Source: Aquidulcibacter paucihalophilus
GTDB taxonomy: Bacteria; Pseudomonadota; Alphaproteobacteria; Caulobacterales; Caulobacteraceae
Direction: 5' to 3'
NCBI GenBank assembly: GCA_030285985.1
Contig: CP127384.1
Coordinates: forward strand, 1,786,501-1,850,500
Length of the DNA: 64,000 nt
Shown here: positions 1 through 9,178 of the stretch, in pieces
How positions within the stretch are numbered: the first letter of the stretch is position 1
Layout of the letters: each line of letters starts with the position of its first letter
Position numbers and translations under genes: made by a program
Notes under the pieces: generated by a model
The model's input: the letters and a program-made list of their open reading frames with translations, nothing else
Told to the model about the DNA's origin: nothing
Databases searched by the model: none

Positions 1-530
1 GGAAAGACCACCAGCGCATTGGCCCGCATCGCGAAATGCATCTTGCGCATGGCGAAATAGTGAAAGCGGAAGGTCAGCTCGGGCGTGGACCAGCCGTTGG
101 GTTCCTGCTCGTGCGGCAGGGTGATGTTAAAGCCGATCGACGGCGCGCCGACGTCGTGCGCCCCGCGGTTGGCGGCACCCATCACGCCGGGGCCGCCCCC
201 GGTGGCGATGACATTGTCTCTCGGCTGGCCAGGCGTATCCCGAAGCGCGCCACCCCGCTCGGAGGCCAGCCGCCCGAACGCGCGGGCTTCAGCGTACCAG
301 CGCGCGTGCTGGCCGGCCCCGTCCTCACCGATCCGGGCGCTGCCGAAGACCACGATGGTCGATCTCACGCCCCAGGTCCGCAGGGCCTCCTCAGCCTTGG
401 CGTATTCCATGAAAAAGCGCACGCCGCGCATGGAATCGCTGAGGATGAAGTCCGGATCGAGGGCCGCAAGGCGGTAAGAGGCCGAGGCCATCTGGTCCGC
501 GTTGTCCGGGCTCCCCGGTGCCTCGCTCAC
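1..530 (-). CDS. LOG-family Rossmann protein (3' end beyond window)
   Basis: Member of the LOG/TIGR00730 nucleotide phosphoribohydrolase superfamily; characterised members cleave nucleoside 5'-monophosphates into base and ribose 5-phosphate. Only the first ~176 residues are in the window. Visible motifs are VFGSARI near residue 61, TGGGPGVMGAAN near 110 and FNITLPHEQ near 134, all typical of the fold. The catalytic PGGxGT region lies beyond the edge. The GTG start is set by a GTGA overlap with the stop of the upstream spoT gene, which implies cotranscription. A helical N-terminal region of ~55 residues precedes the Rossmann core, making it the longer subtype, distinct from the short LOG gene near 50 kb. 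The physiological substrate cannot be read from sequence. Confidence 0.85.
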   Translation of the reverse strand, partial: MSEAPGSPDNADQMASASYRLAALDPDFILSDSMRGVRFFMEYAKAEEALRTWGVRSTIVVFGSARIGEDGAGQHARWYAEARAFGRLASERGGALRDTPGQPRDNVIATGGGPGVMGAANRGAHDVGAPSIGFNITLPHEQEPNGWSTPELTFRFHYFAMRKMHFAMRANALVVF

Positions 531-2683
531 CCCCTCGCCCGCTCGACCGTATCCACCGAGGGATTGGTCCGCAGGGCGGCCATGATGGCCGTGGCGTGTT
601 TGGCGTCCTCGACCTCCATGTCGATGTCGACATCGAAGAAGTCCTGCTGCCGGTGGCTCATGACCAGATTCAGGATATTGCCGCCGGCCTCACCGATGAT
701 GGTGGCGACCTGCCCCAGGACACCAGGGGCGTTCTTGATCGTGGCGCGGATGCGCGCGGACGCCACAGCCCCCTGCTCCGCCTGCGGCGTCCATTGCAGG
801 TCCTGCCAGACGGAATCGTCGTCGGCGTAGTCGGCCAGCTTCTGACAGTCGATGGTGTGAACCGTCAGCCCGGCCTCGGGCTCCAGGATGCCGACGATCC
901 GGTCGCCGGGCACGGGCGAACAGCAGTGGCCAAAATGGACGCTGATGCCCGGCGTCAATCCGCCGCCGCGCACAAACAGCCGCGCCTGCTCATCGCCGAT
1001 GCGTTTGCGGTCCGGGCCGGCCTTCAGCCGCCCCTTCAGCGCCGGGAACAGGGTCTCGCCGACCTTGGCCGCCGACACCCGACCGCGGCCGATGGCCTCG
1101 TACAGGTCTTCCTCCGAAGCGAAGGCGAAGGTTTCCAGCATCGCCTTCAGCGACACCTCGGCCAGGGACTTGCCCGCACGCGACAGGGTCTGGTCGAGCG
1201 TGGCCCGGCCCAGCTTCTGGAACTCACCGCGCTCAGAGGTCCGGATGTGCCGACGGATCGCCGACCGCGCCCGGCCCGTGATGGTCAGGGAGCGCCAGTC
1301 GACGGGAATCTCCCGCTTGGCACCGCGCACGATCTCGACCACGTCGCCGTTCTGCAGCTGGGTCCGCATCGGCTTGAGTTCGCCATTGATCTTGACCCCG
1401 ACCGCCGTGTCCCCGACCTCGGTGTGGACGGCATAGGCGAAGTCCAGCGGCATGCCGCCGCGCGGCAGGGTGATCAGCGAGCCCTTGGGCGTGAACACGA
1501 AGACCTGCTCGAGATACATCTCCAGCTTGGCGTGCTCGACCCAGTCCTCGCCGCCCTCGCCGTGTTCGATGACCTGCACCAGATGCCGCAGGTTCTGCAG
1601 CGGGTCGCGTCCACCGTCCTGCTCCATGGCCTCCTTGTCGAAGCCATAGGATTTGTTCTTGTAGGCCCAGTGCGCCGCCACCCCGTCCTCGGCGACCCGG
1701 TCCATCGGCTCGGTGCGGATCTGCATCTCGATTCGCAGCCCCGACGGCCCGACCACGGTCGTGTGCAGCGAACGGTAGTTGTTCGACTTGGGCGTGGAGA
1801 TGAAGTCCTTGAACCGCTCGGGCACCATCGGCCAGGCGCGGTGGATCACCCCGAGCGCGCGGTAGCAGTCGTCCTCGGCCTCGACGATGACCCGGAAGCC
1901 GTAGATGTCGGACAGGGACGAGAAACCCACCGACTTGCGCTGCAGCTTTCGCCAGATCGAATAGGGCGTCTTCTGCCGGCCGAACACCTTGGCCCGGACC
2001 CCGGCCTCCTCCAGCACGCGTTCGACCTCGCGGGAGACCCCGTCGATGGCGCGTCCGTGTTCCAGTTTCAGCGCCTCCAGCCGCCGCTCAATGGCGGTGC
2101 GGGCGGTCGGGTTCAGGTGCTCGAACGCGAGCTCTTCCAGTTCGGACGCGATCGAATGGATGCCGATCGACCGGCCCAGTGGCGCATAGACCTCAAGCGT
2201 TTCGCGGCTGATGCGCTCGCGCTTCTCGGGCTTCACATGCTTCAGCGTCCGCATGTTGTGCAGACGGTCGGCCAGCTTCACCAGCAGGACGCGCACGTCC
2301 TTCGAGATGGCGAGGATGAATTTGCGCAGGTTCTCGGCCTGGCGCGTGTGCTCGGCCTGAAGCTCCAGCCGCGACAGCTTGGTGACCCCCTCGACCAGCG
2401 AGGCCACCTCCTCGCCGAAGCGTTCGGCGATGTCGTCGCGGGTGGCCGAGGTGTCCTCGACCACATCGTGCAGCAGGGCGGTGACGATGGTGGCGGTATC
2501 GAGCCGGTAGTCGGTCAGGATGCCGGCGACCTGGATCGGATGCGCGAAATAGGGATCGCCCGAGGCCCGCATCTGCGAGCCGTGCATCTTCATCGCATAG
2601 ACATAGGCGCGGTTCAGAAGCGCCTCGTCCGCGGTGGGATCATAGGCGCGCACCGCCTCGACCAGTTCGAACTGGCGAAGCAC
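527..2683 (-). CDS. spoT: Bifunctional (p)ppGpp synthetase/hydrolase (RSH)
   Basis: Long RelA/SpoT homologue of 718 residues that makes and degrades the alarmone (p)ppGpp. Domains in order: HD hydrolase with HDVVEDT near residue 72; synthetase domain with RFKDFIS, YRSLHTTVVG and EMQIRT; a TGS domain beginning VFVFTPKGS; and a C-terminal ACT domain of ~70 residues. Both catalytic domains look intact, as expected for the single RSH enzyme of Caulobacteraceae. The GTG start at 2683 is the first usable start in its frame, although the frame stays open upstream towards rpoZ as a Pro-rich stretch with no ATG, GTG or TTG. rpoZ lies 131 bases upstream on the same strand and a LOG gene overlaps the stop, so a rpoZ-spoT-LOG operon is likely. 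Confidence 0.96.
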   Translation of the reverse strand: MLRQFELVEAVRAYDPTADEALLNRAYVYAMKMHGSQMRASGDPYFAHPIQVAGILTDYRLDTATIVTALLHDVVEDTSATRDDIAERFGEEVASLVEGVTKLSRLELQAEHTRQAENLRKFILAISKDVRVLLVKLADRLHNMRTLKHVKPEKRERISRETLEVYAPLGRSIGIHSIASELEELAFEHLNPTARTAIERRLEALKLEHGRAIDGVSREVERVLEEAGVRAKVFGRQKTPYSIWRKLQRKSVGFSSLSDIYGFRVIVEAEDDCYRALGVIHRAWPMVPERFKDFISTPKSNNYRSLHTTVVGPSGLRIEMQIRTEPMDRVAEDGVAAHWAYKNKSYGFDKEAMEQDGGRDPLQNLRHLVQVIEHGEGGEDWVEHAKLEMYLEQVFVFTPKGSLITLPRGGMPLDFAYAVHTEVGDTAVGVKINGELKPMRTQLQNGDVVEIVRGAKREIPVDWRSLTITGRARSAIRRHIRTSERGEFQKLGRATLDQTLSRAGKSLAEVSLKAMLETFAFASEEDLYEAIGRGRVSAAKVGETLFPALKGRLKAGPDRKRIGDEQARLFVRGGGLTPGISVHFGHCCSPVPGDRIVGILEPEAGLTVHTIDCQKLADYADDDSVWQDLQWTPQAEQGAVASARIRATIKNAPGVLGQVATIIGEAGGNILNLVMSHRQQDFFDVDIDMEVEDAKHATAIMAALRTNPSVDTVERARG

Positions 2684-2814
2684 CCTCGAGCGGGGATGGG
2701 GTTCCGGATCCGCGTGAGGACGCGGACCGCCGGGATCGTTCAGATTGGCGGGTTCGGGCGTCGGCGCGGGCTGCCGCGCCGGCAGGATGGTGATACCGTT
2801 GGCGGGATCCGCCG

Positions 2815-3174
2815 TCAGTAGCGTTCCTCCTGGCCGCCGTCGCGGTCGCTTTGCAGCGCGCGGATCAGCTCGGCCTCGGCCATGTTCATGTGCTGGGGTT
2901 CAGCCAGCAGGCCCACGATTTCGGCCTCGTCCTCGGCTTCGGTGCGCTCGTCGACGCGTTGCAGGGCAACGATGACGGTCTCGCGAAGCTCGTCCGGCAC
3001 GACGGTCGAGTCGGCCAGTTCGCGCAGGGCCACGACGGGGTTCTTGTCGTTGTCCCGATCGAGGGTCAGGGGCGCGCCGTTGGCGATCGCGCGGGCGCGG
3101 TTGCCCGCCAGCAGGACCAGGCCGAACCGGTTCGGCACCTTCTCGATGCAGTCTTCGACAGTGACGCGAGCCAT
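2815..3174 (-). CDS. rpoZ: DNA-directed RNA polymerase omega subunit
   Basis: 119-residue omega subunit, which assists folding and assembly of the beta' subunit and forms part of the ppGpp site 1 in many proteobacteria. The N-terminus [18 protein letters not shown] followed by LAGNRARAI is the diagnostic omega signature. The C-terminal half is acidic and extended. The ATG at 3174 is chosen because the conserved motif begins at the first residue; longer in-frame starts upstream are not supported. It sits just upstream of spoT on the same strand, the usual proteobacterial linkage of ppGpp synthesis with the polymerase subunit that responds to it. Confidence 0.96.
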   Translation of the reverse strand: MARVTVEDCIEKVPNRFGLVLLAGNRARAIANGAPLTLDRDNDKNPVVALRELADSTVVPDELRETVIVALQRVDERTEAEDEAEIVGLLAEPQHMNMAEAELIRALQSDRDGGQEERY

Positions 3175-3208
3175 GAATATCCTCGGGCGCGGGGGGAGAA
3201 CCGCACAA

Positions 3209-3235
3209 ACTATAGGGTCAGCCTGAATTGTGCAA
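3209..3235 (-). promoter_or_regulatory. Possible rpoZ promoter
   Basis: On the minus strand TTGCAC is followed 15 bases later by TATAGT, 35 bases before the rpoZ start. The spacing is short for a sigma-70 promoter; TAGTTT two bases further on would give 17. Located in the 85-base gap between folK and rpoZ. Confidence 0.4.
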
Positions 3236-3259
3236 CGCCGCATGGGCGGGAATGAGGCG

Positions 3260-3817
3260 TCAACCCAGCGGCACTGCGTCTTTTCCGATCGAAGCCGACG
3301 CGGCCAGCGCCTTCGCCGTCTCTCCCCCGGGAAGCATCCACGCCGGCGCGATCTCCGCCAGCGGGCCCATGACGAACCTGCGCACGGCCGCACGCGGGTG
3401 CGGCAGGATCAGGCCGTCGAGGTCTCCGGTCGTCCGGCCATAGGCGATCAGATCGAGGTCCAGGGTCCGTGGCGCATTGGCCGCACCGCGCTGACGCCCG
3501 AACGCCTCCTCGATCCGGCCCAGTGCCGCCATCAGTTGATGCGGGTCATGCGCCGTATGGACGATGACCACCCCGTTCAGGAACGGCGGGTCCGTCGGAT
3601 CGGGCCAGGCCGCAGAACGCCACCAGGACGACCGCGCCACCACATCGATCCCCTCGGCCCGGAACCGCGCCAGCGCCGCCTCCAGCGCCTCGCGGCAGTC
3701 GCGCCAGACCCCGCAGTCATTGCAGCCCAGCGCCACCACAATGGCGTCGTCCAGCCCGGCCGCGCCGTCGAACGGAACGGGCGGCGGCGCTTTCTGCTGC
3801 GAGCCGGGCTTCTCCAT
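3260..3817 (-). CDS. folK: 2-amino-4-hydroxy-6-hydroxymethyldihydropteridine diphosphokinase
   Basis: HPPK transfers pyrophosphate from ATP to 6-hydroxymethyl-7,8-dihydropterin in folate synthesis. Seen: ALGCNDCG near residue 30 at the place of the usual ALGSN motif, the FLNGVV segment, and the ATP/Mg-binding signature [13 protein letters not shown] followed by LPHPRA. Length 185 residues from ATG 3817, slightly longer than usual because of a ~24-residue N-terminal tail. A second in-frame ATG at 3844 would add nine residues and overlap the divergent UDG start, so the shorter form is preferred but not proven. The Ser-to-Cys and following Asp in the first motif are unusual. rpoZ follows 85 bases downstream on the same strand. 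Confidence 0.92.
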   Translation of the reverse strand: MEKPGSQQKAPPPVPFDGAAGLDDAIVVALGCNDCGVWRDCREALEAALARFRAEGIDVVARSSWWRSAAWPDPTDPPFLNGVVIVHTAHDPHQLMAALGRIEEAFGRQRGAANAPRTLDLDLIAYGRTTGDLDGLILPHPRAAVRRFVMGPLAEIAPAWMLPGGETAKALAASASIGKDAVPLG

Positions 3818-3842
3818 CCCTGCGTAATACACCAATGAGGAC

Positions 3843-4520
3843 ATGCGCGCCCGCCCCTCGCCGAAGGATTCGCCCGCCTTGCCGACCACACCCTCCGAGC
3901 CACCCCGCGACTGCCCCCTCTGCCCCCGCCTGGTGGAGTATCGGCGAGAGAACCAGCGCCAGAACCCTGGCTGGTTCAACGGCCCCGCCCCCTCCTTCGG
4001 CGACCCGGACGCCAGGCTGCTGGTCGCGGGTCTCGCCCCTGGCCGTACCGGTGCCAACCGCACCGGCCGGCCCTTCACCGGCGATGGCGCCGGCGTCATT
4101 CTCTACGAGACCCTGCTGAAGACCGGCTTCGCCACCGGCCGGTACGAGGCCCGGCCCGACGACAGCCTCCAGCTTGTCGACTGCATGATCACCAACGCCG
4201 TCCGCTGCGCCCCGCCCGGCAACAAGCCCCTGCCCGTCGAGGAGGCCACCTGCCGTCCGTTCCTGACCGCCCGGCTGGCCGCCCTGCCCCGGCTCAAGGT
4301 CATCGTCACCCTCGGCGACGTCTCGCGGCGCAATGTGCTCAAGGCGATGGGCCTGTCCGGCTCCGCGGCCCCGCCCGGCCACGGCGTCGAGGCGACGCTG
4401 GGCGGCTATGTGATCCTGAACAGCTATCACTGCTCCCGCCTCAACACGAACACCGGCCGGCTGACCCCCGCCATGTTCGAGGCCATCTTCCGGCGGGCCC
4501 GCGAAATCATCGAATCCTGA
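3843..4520 (+). CDS. Uracil-DNA glycosylase, type 5 (UdgB)
   Basis: Iron-sulphur uracil-DNA glycosylase of family 5, which removes uracil and related deaminated bases from DNA to start base excision repair. Seen: an N-terminal Cys pair in CPLCPRLVEYR near residue 25, motif A GLAPGRTGANRTGRPF near 60, a second pair of cysteines in NAVRCAPP and EEATCRPF suited to a 4Fe-4S cluster, and the C-terminal motif NSYHCSRLNTNTG near 200. Length 225 residues is normal. It is transcribed away from folK with start codons almost touching, so promoter elements must lie inside one of the two genes. Family 5 is separate from E. coli Ung; the window shows no Ung. Confidence 0.9.
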   Translation: MRARPSPKDSPALPTTPSEPPRDCPLCPRLVEYRRENQRQNPGWFNGPAPSFGDPDARLLVAGLAPGRTGANRTGRPFTGDGAGVILYETLLKTGFATGRYEARPDDSLQLVDCMITNAVRCAPPGNKPLPVEEATCRPFLTARLAALPRLKVIVTLGDVSRRNVLKAMGLSGSAAPPGHGVEATLGGYVILNSYHCSRLNTNTGRLTPAMFEAIFRRAREIIES

Positions 4521-4651
4521 CCGAACACCGCTCTCCAAATCGGCGAGTGTGGCTCTCCTGCCACGCGAATCAGCGGGCGCCGGGTGTAGCGTCATCCTCG
4601 AGGAACAGTGCTGCGTACCTGGCGTTGATCGAACAGCTTTGGAGGGCTGTG

Positions 4652-4867
4652 ATGCGTGGGTCGAACGGGGTCTTTTCACCTCAGGAACGGAAGACGGCGC
4701 TGTGGGCGCTGCTGATGGCGGGCCTGATCGCCGTCATGGGCATGGTGATCCAGCAATGGAGCCAGCCCTCGGTCGGTCCCGGCGGGTACGAAGCCTATAT
4801 GACCGCCCCGCCCCCCGGCGTCATCGACGCCCAGCCGATGATCGACCTGGGCCAGCCGCTGGGCTGA
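4652..4867 (+). CDS. Small single-pass membrane protein, unknown function
   Basis: 71-residue protein not recognised as a named family. The ATG at 4652 is preceded by a good ribosome-binding site (GGAGGG, 7 bases upstream). Residues ~12-34 form one hydrophobic helix (ALWALLMAGLIAVMGMVI), after a short basic N-terminus, followed by a Pro/Gly-rich tail. The frame is open further upstream but without a plausible start. It converges on smpB: the two stop codons are separated by a single base. Function is unknown; the clean RBS and codon use like its neighbours argue that it is real. Confidence 0.6.
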   Translation: MRGSNGVFSPQERKTALWALLMAGLIAVMGMVIQQWSQPSVGPGGYEAYMTAPPPGVIDAQPMIDLGQPLG

Positions 4868-4868
4868 T

Positions 4869-5339
4869 CTACCCCCGGTCCTTCATCAGCCGGGCCTTGT
4901 CCCGCTGCCAGTCGCGCTGGGCTGTGGCCTCGCGCTTGTCGTGCAGCTTCTTGCCCTTGGCCAGGGCGATCTCGATCTTCGCCTTGCCCGCCTCGTTCAG
5001 GTACAGCTTGACCGGAATAATGGTCTGGCCGTCGCGCTGTACGGCACCGATCAGCTTGTCGATCTGCTTGCGGTGCAGCAGCAGTTTCCGGTGCCGGCGC
5101 GGCTCGTGGTTGAAGCGGTTGGCCTGTTTGTAGGGCGGAATGTCGGCGTTCACGAGCACGATCTCGCGCCCCTCCACCGCCGCATAACTCTCGGCGATAT
5201 TGGCCCGCCCGTCGCGCAGCGCCTTGATCTCGGTGCCGAGCAGCATGATGCCGGCCTCGACATAGTCCTCGAGGAAATAGTCGAATTTCGCCCGCCGGTT
5301 CTCGGCGATGATCTTCATCTTGGGGGCTGTGGACGCCAT
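4869..5339 (-). CDS. smpB: SsrA-binding protein SmpB
   Basis: 156-residue partner of tmRNA in trans-translation, which frees stalled ribosomes and tags the broken product. Motifs seen: [19 protein letters not shown] near residue 10, [10 protein letters not shown] near 35, and the basic C-terminal tail [19 protein letters not shown], whose residues enter the decoding centre. The ATG at 5339 shares its A with the TGA of dapA (TGATG), so translation is probably coupled. dapA-smpB adjacency is common in alphaproteobacteria. No ssrA gene is visible in this window. Confidence 0.96.
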   Translation of the reverse strand: MASTAPKMKIIAENRRAKFDYFLEDYVEAGIMLLGTEIKALRDGRANIAESYAAVEGREIVLVNADIPPYKQANRFNHEPRRHRKLLLHRKQIDKLIGAVQRDGQTIIPVKLYLNEAGKAKIEIALAKGKKLHDKREATAQRDWQRDKARLMKDRG

Positions 5340-6223
5340 CAGCCCAGGCCCGCATCCGCCATGGCGCGGTCGATGGCCGGCTTCACCGCATCGGAGGTCA
5401 GGGACAGGGGCAGGCGCATCTCCTCGCCACACAGCTGCAGGCGCGACAGGGCGTATTTCGTCGGCGCCGGGGAGTTGTCGAGGAACAGCGCCTTGTGCAG
5501 GCCGATCAGCCGGTCCTGCCAGTCGCGCGCCGTGGCGTAGTCGCCCGCCGCCGCGGCCTCGTGCAGGGCCACCATGGCCTCCGGCGCCACATTGGACGTC
5601 ACCGAAATCACCCCCACGCCGCCCTGGGCGTGGTAGCCGAGGTAGCTGGGATCATCGCCCGAGATCAGGTCGAACTGCCCGCCGATATTGGCCCGCATCC
5701 AGCTGACCCTGCCCAGGTCTCCGGTCGCATCCTTGATGCCGACGATGTTTGGATGGGCCGCCAGCCGCGCCACGGTCTCGTTCGACATGTCCACGCCCGT
5801 CCGGCCAGGCACATTGTACAGCAGCACCGGCAGCTGGACTGCCTCGGCGATCGCCTCGAAATGCAGCGCCAGGCCCGCCTGCGAAGGCCGGTTGTAATAG
5901 GGGGTGACGATCAGGGCCCCGTCGGCGCCGACGGTCTTGGCGAACCGGGCCAGCTCGATCGACTTTTCGGTCGCCGACGATCCGGCGCCGGCGATAACGC
6001 GGGTGCGCCCGGCCGCGACCTGAACGCACAGCTCCACCACCCGCTTGTGCTCATCGAGCGACAGCGAGGCGCTCTCGCCCGTCGTGCCCATCGGCACGAC
6101 GCCGTGGATGCCGGCGGCGATCTGGCGTTCCAGAAGCTGCGTGAAGGCGGCTTCGTCCACCTTTCCGTCACGAAGTGGTGTGATCAGGGCGGTGATCACG
6201 CCCTTGAACAAGGGGGCGGTCAT
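5339..6223 (-). CDS. dapA: 4-hydroxy-tetrahydrodipicolinate synthase
   Basis: 294-residue class I aldolase that condenses pyruvate with aspartate semialdehyde, the committed step to lysine and meso-diaminopimelate. Seen: GTTGE near residue 46 (catalytic Thr), TPYYN near 107, YNVPGRTG near 136 (catalytic Tyr and carboxylate-binding Arg), and the Schiff-base lysine in GIKDATGD at residue 164. Length and order are standard for a TIM-barrel DapA. It overlaps smpB by one base and lies divergent from a lytic transglycosylase, so wall-precursor synthesis and wall turnover genes share the intergenic region. Confidence 0.96.
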   Translation of the reverse strand: MTAPLFKGVITALITPLRDGKVDEAAFTQLLERQIAAGIHGVVPMGTTGESASLSLDEHKRVVELCVQVAAGRTRVIAGAGSSATEKSIELARFAKTVGADGALIVTPYYNRPSQAGLALHFEAIAEAVQLPVLLYNVPGRTGVDMSNETVARLAAHPNIVGIKDATGDLGRVSWMRANIGGQFDLISGDDPSYLGYHAQGGVGVISVTSNVAPEAMVALHEAAAAGDYATARDWQDRLIGLHKALFLDNSPAPTKYALSRLQLCGEEMRLPLSLTSDAVKPAIDRAMADAGLG

Positions 6224-6320
6224 TGAGACAGATGGTCCTGCGTGGAAAATCGGGGCGACAGTCGCCGGATATTAAGCGTTGGAGGGTAGGTTGCCGGTCG
6301 CCCGACCGCAACCGCGACGC

Positions 6321-8429
6321 ATGGAGATCGGACAGGCAATGATCGCTACCAGCCTTGCGGCCGTCCTGGCCCTGCTCGCCCCCGCGCCTGAATCCCTGCT
6401 GCCCCAGGAAGTGCCGTACAGCGCCGTGGCGTCCACGGGTCCCGTCAGCAACCAGCCGCGCGTGCTGAACGACCAGGACACGGCGCTCTTCCGCCAAGGC
6501 TTGGCCGCGGCCCGTTCGCGCGACATTTCGGGTGCCCGCGACGCCGCCGCGCAGATCGGTGACCCGGTCGCCCGCAAGCTGGTCGAATGGGCCCTGCTGG
6601 ACACGTCGGCCGACCAGATGCCGGTCAGCGACCTCATCGCCGCCCGCAGCGCCTTCGCCGGCTGGCCCCGGGCCGACAGCCGCAACGCCGCCGCCGAGCG
6701 GGCGCTGGACCGCGCCTATGCCGGGCCGGAGGCCGCCATCAACCTGTTCGCCCGCAGCGGACCGACTGCCATCCAGGGGGCCCTCGCTCTCGCCGATGCG
6801 CTGGAGCAGCGCGGCCGGTCCGATGAGGCCCGCCGCCTGATCACCGACTGGTGGCGCACCCGCTCCTTCGACGACGCGACCCAGACCCGCATCCTGACCC
6901 GCTGGGGCTCCAGCCTGACCGAGGCCGACCACAGCGCGCGGCTGAACATGCTGCTGCTCGGGCCGCACGGTCCGGCGACCCGCGCCATGATTCCGCTGGT
7001 CCCGTCCGACCGCCAGGCCGTCGCCAACGTCGTCATGGCCCTGCGCACCGCCTACAGCCCGGACGCTATCGTCGCCAACCTCAGCCCGACCCAGGCGCTG
7101 GACCCGGCCGTGGCCCTCGAACGCGTCCGCATCCTGCGCTCGCAGAACCGCCAGTCCGAAGGCTTCGCCCTTCTGGCCGCCCTGCCCGCCGCGCCGTCGC
7201 ACACCGAGGGCCAGAACACCCTGTGGAGCGAGCGCCGGAACTATTTCCTCGACGCGCTGGAGCGCCGCAACGGCCAGGCCGCCTATGACGCCATGGCCGG
7301 CCACGGCTTCCCCGCCGGCGAACGCAAGGTCGATGCCGAGTTCTTCGCCGGCTGGGCGGCGCTGGTGAAGCTGAACGACCCGGTTCGCGCGACGCGGCAT
7401 TTCGAGGCCCTGCGCCAGATGTCCTCGACCCCGATCACCCAGGGTCGCGCCCTCTACTGGCTGGGCCGTGCCGCCGAGGCCCAGGGCAATACCCCCGCCG
7501 CCATCCAGCACTATCGGGACGGTGCCCGCCACATCCAGACCTTCTACGGCCAGCTGGCCGCTGAAAAGGCCGGGCTGACCACGATCAACCTGCCCGCCGA
7601 TCCAGTCCCGACCGCCGCCGACGTCGCCGCCTTCGATAACAATGAGGTGGTCCGCGCCATGCGGATCCTCGGCGAGACCGGCGAGATGAGCCTGTTCCGC
7701 GTCTTTGCCTTCCAGCTGGACGATGACCTGCCAGGTCCCGCCGGCCTGGCCCTGCTGATGGATCTGTCGCGCAACTACGGTGAAGGCTTCACCGCCATGA
7801 TGGTGGGCCGGGCCGCCAGCCAGCGCGGCTTCCTGATCCCCGAGCGGCAGTACCCGGTCCGTCTGCCGCCTGCGGTCGCCGGCGCGGCACCGATCGAGTT
7901 CACCCTCGCCATCACGCGGCAGGAATCCAGCTTCGATCCTCGCGCACGGTCCCATGCCAATGCCCGGGGCATGATGCAGTTCATCCCGGCCACGGGGCGC
8001 TCGGTCGCCCGTCAGCTGGGCCTGCCCTATTCGGATGAGCGGCTCTATGACGCCGACTTCAACATGACGCTGGGCAGCTTCCATCTCGGCGACCTGACCA
8101 GCGATTTCGGCGGCTCGATGCTGCTGACGACCATCGCCTACAACGCCGGACCCGGACGCCCGCCGCAATGGGTCGCGCGTTGCGGCGACCCGCGCGGCGC
8201 AACGGCCGATCCCGTCGACTTCATCGAGTGCGCGCCCTTCACCGAGACTCGTAACTATATGATGCGAGTCATGGAAAACATGCAGGTCTATCGCGCGCGC
8301 CTGAACGGCGGATCGGCCCCCTTGAGCCTGTCCCAGGACCTGCGCCGCGGTGTCCCGGCCGGACCCGCGCCCTACACCTATGCCGGCGAGGACGCGGTCC
8401 GGGTGCCCGAGGGCGAGCCGACGGAATAG
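6321..8429 (+). CDS. Soluble lytic murein transglycosylase (SLT family)
   Basis: Periplasmic enzyme that cleaves peptidoglycan between MurNAc and GlcNAc, forming 1,6-anhydro ends. The first ~20 residues are a hydrophobic signal segment (SLAAVLALLAPAPE). A long helical superhelix of Ala-rich repeats fills the middle, as in Slt70. The catalytic SLT domain lies near residues 525-650 with the catalytic Glu in RQESSFDP (about residue 534), then ARGMMQFIPAT and TIAYNAGPG. An alternative start at 6339 would give a shorter signal peptide. The last 52 bases overlap the end of the convergent ABC ATPase gene. Divergent from dapA. Confidence 0.93.
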   Translation: MEIGQAMIATSLAAVLALLAPAPESLLPQEVPYSAVASTGPVSNQPRVLNDQDTALFRQGLAAARSRDISGARDAAAQIGDPVARKLVEWALLDTSADQMPVSDLIAARSAFAGWPRADSRNAAAERALDRAYAGPEAAINLFARSGPTAIQGALALADALEQRGRSDEARRLITDWWRTRSFDDATQTRILTRWGSSLTEADHSARLNMLLLGPHGPATRAMIPLVPSDRQAVANVVMALRTAYSPDAIVANLSPTQALDPAVALERVRILRSQNRQSEGFALLAALPAAPSHTEGQNTLWSERRNYFLDALERRNGQAAYDAMAGHGFPAGERKVDAEFFAGWAALVKLNDPVRATRHFEALRQMSSTPITQGRALYWLGRAAEAQGNTPAAIQHYRDGARHIQTFYGQLAAEKAGLTTINLPADPVPTAADVAAFDNNEVVRAMRILGETGEMSLFRVFAFQLDDDLPGPAGLALLMDLSRNYGEGFTAMMVGRAASQRGFLIPERQYPVRLPPAVAGAAPIEFTLAITRQESSFDPRARSHANARGMMQFIPATGRSVARQLGLPYSDERLYDADFNMTLGSFHLGDLTSDFGGSMLLTTIAYNAGPGRPPQWVARCGDPRGATADPVDFIECAPFTETRNYMMRVMENMQVYRARLNGGSAPLSLSQDLRRGVPAGPAPYTYAGEDAVRVPEGEPTE

Positions 8430-9178
8430 CGGCCGCTTGAAAGCAGGGGCCCGTCAGGCCCCTCGACCCAGCGCGCCGCCAGTCCGAACACACGCGCCAT
8501 GATCTCGGGCGTCAGCGCCTCCAGCGGCGCGGCATGGGCCTCGACCTGTCCGGCGTTCATCACAACCACCCGGTCCGCGAACCGCGCCGCAAGGCCCAGA
8601 TCGTGCAGGCTGACCAGCACCGCCTGCCCCGCCGCGGCGCGGGCCTTCAGCCGCTCCAGCACCATCAACTGCGCGTCCGGATCCAGCCCCGCCGTCGGCT
8701 CATCTGCCAGCAGCGCCGGCGCATGGGCTGCCAGTGCCCGCGCCAGCAACACCCTCGCCCGCTCGCCGCCTGACATCTCGGCCACGCCGCGGTCGGCCAG
8801 ATGTCCGGCCTCGACCTCATCCAGCGCGGCGCGCGCTGCGGTCATGGCCTCCGCGCCCGACAGGAAGGGCACGCCAAGGGCGGCGACTTCGATCGCAGGC
8901 AGGTTCCAGGCGATGCGCCCATCCTGCGGCAGATAGGATACGCGCGCCGCGCGGGCCCGCAGCGACAGGGTGGTCACATCGTCGCCCTGCAGACGAACGA
9001 CACCTCCGGTCAGCGGCAATAGTCCGGCAAACGCCCGGATCAGGCTGGACTTGCCGGCCCCGTTCGGACCGACGACAGTCACCAGCTGGCCCGCTTCCAC
9101 CAGCACGTCAGCGCCGTCCAGCACGGTGCGTCCGCCGATACGGGCGTCCGCGTCCCACATGGTCAGAAAGGCCGTCAC
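8378..9178 (-). CDS. ABC transporter ATP-binding protein (FecE/BtuD type)
   Basis: 266-residue ATPase of an iron-siderophore, haem or cobalamin importer. Seen: Walker A GPNGAGKSS near residue 38, Q-loop in YLPQDG, signature MSGGERARV (Met for the usual Leu), Walker B LLADEPTAGLD, and H-loop in SLHDLG. GTG 9178 is chosen because it forms a GTGA overlap with the upstream permease stop; a GTG three codons earlier is possible. It is the last gene of a TetR-binding protein-permease-ATPase operon. Its 3' end runs 52 bases into the convergent transglycosylase gene. The transported substrate cannot be told from the ATPase. Confidence 0.92.
   Translation of the reverse strand: MTAFLTMWDADARIGGRTVLDGADVLVEAGQLVTVVGPNGAGKSSLIRAFAGLLPLTGGVVRLQGDDVTTLSLRARAARVSYLPQDGRIAWNLPAIEVAALGVPFLSGAEAMTAARAALDEVEAGHLADRGVAEMSGGERARVLLARALAAHAPALLADEPTAGLDPDAQLMVLERLKARAAAGQAVLVSLHDLGLAARFADRVVVMNAGQVEAHAAPLEALTPEIMARVFGLAARWVEGPDGPLLSSGRYSVGSPSGTRTASSPA

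Noticed and set aside
518..2821. Long open frame on the plus strand opposite spoT
   Set aside because: Arg/Leu/Asp/His-biased product with no motif; it mirrors the codon pattern of spoT, as GC-rich antisense frames do.
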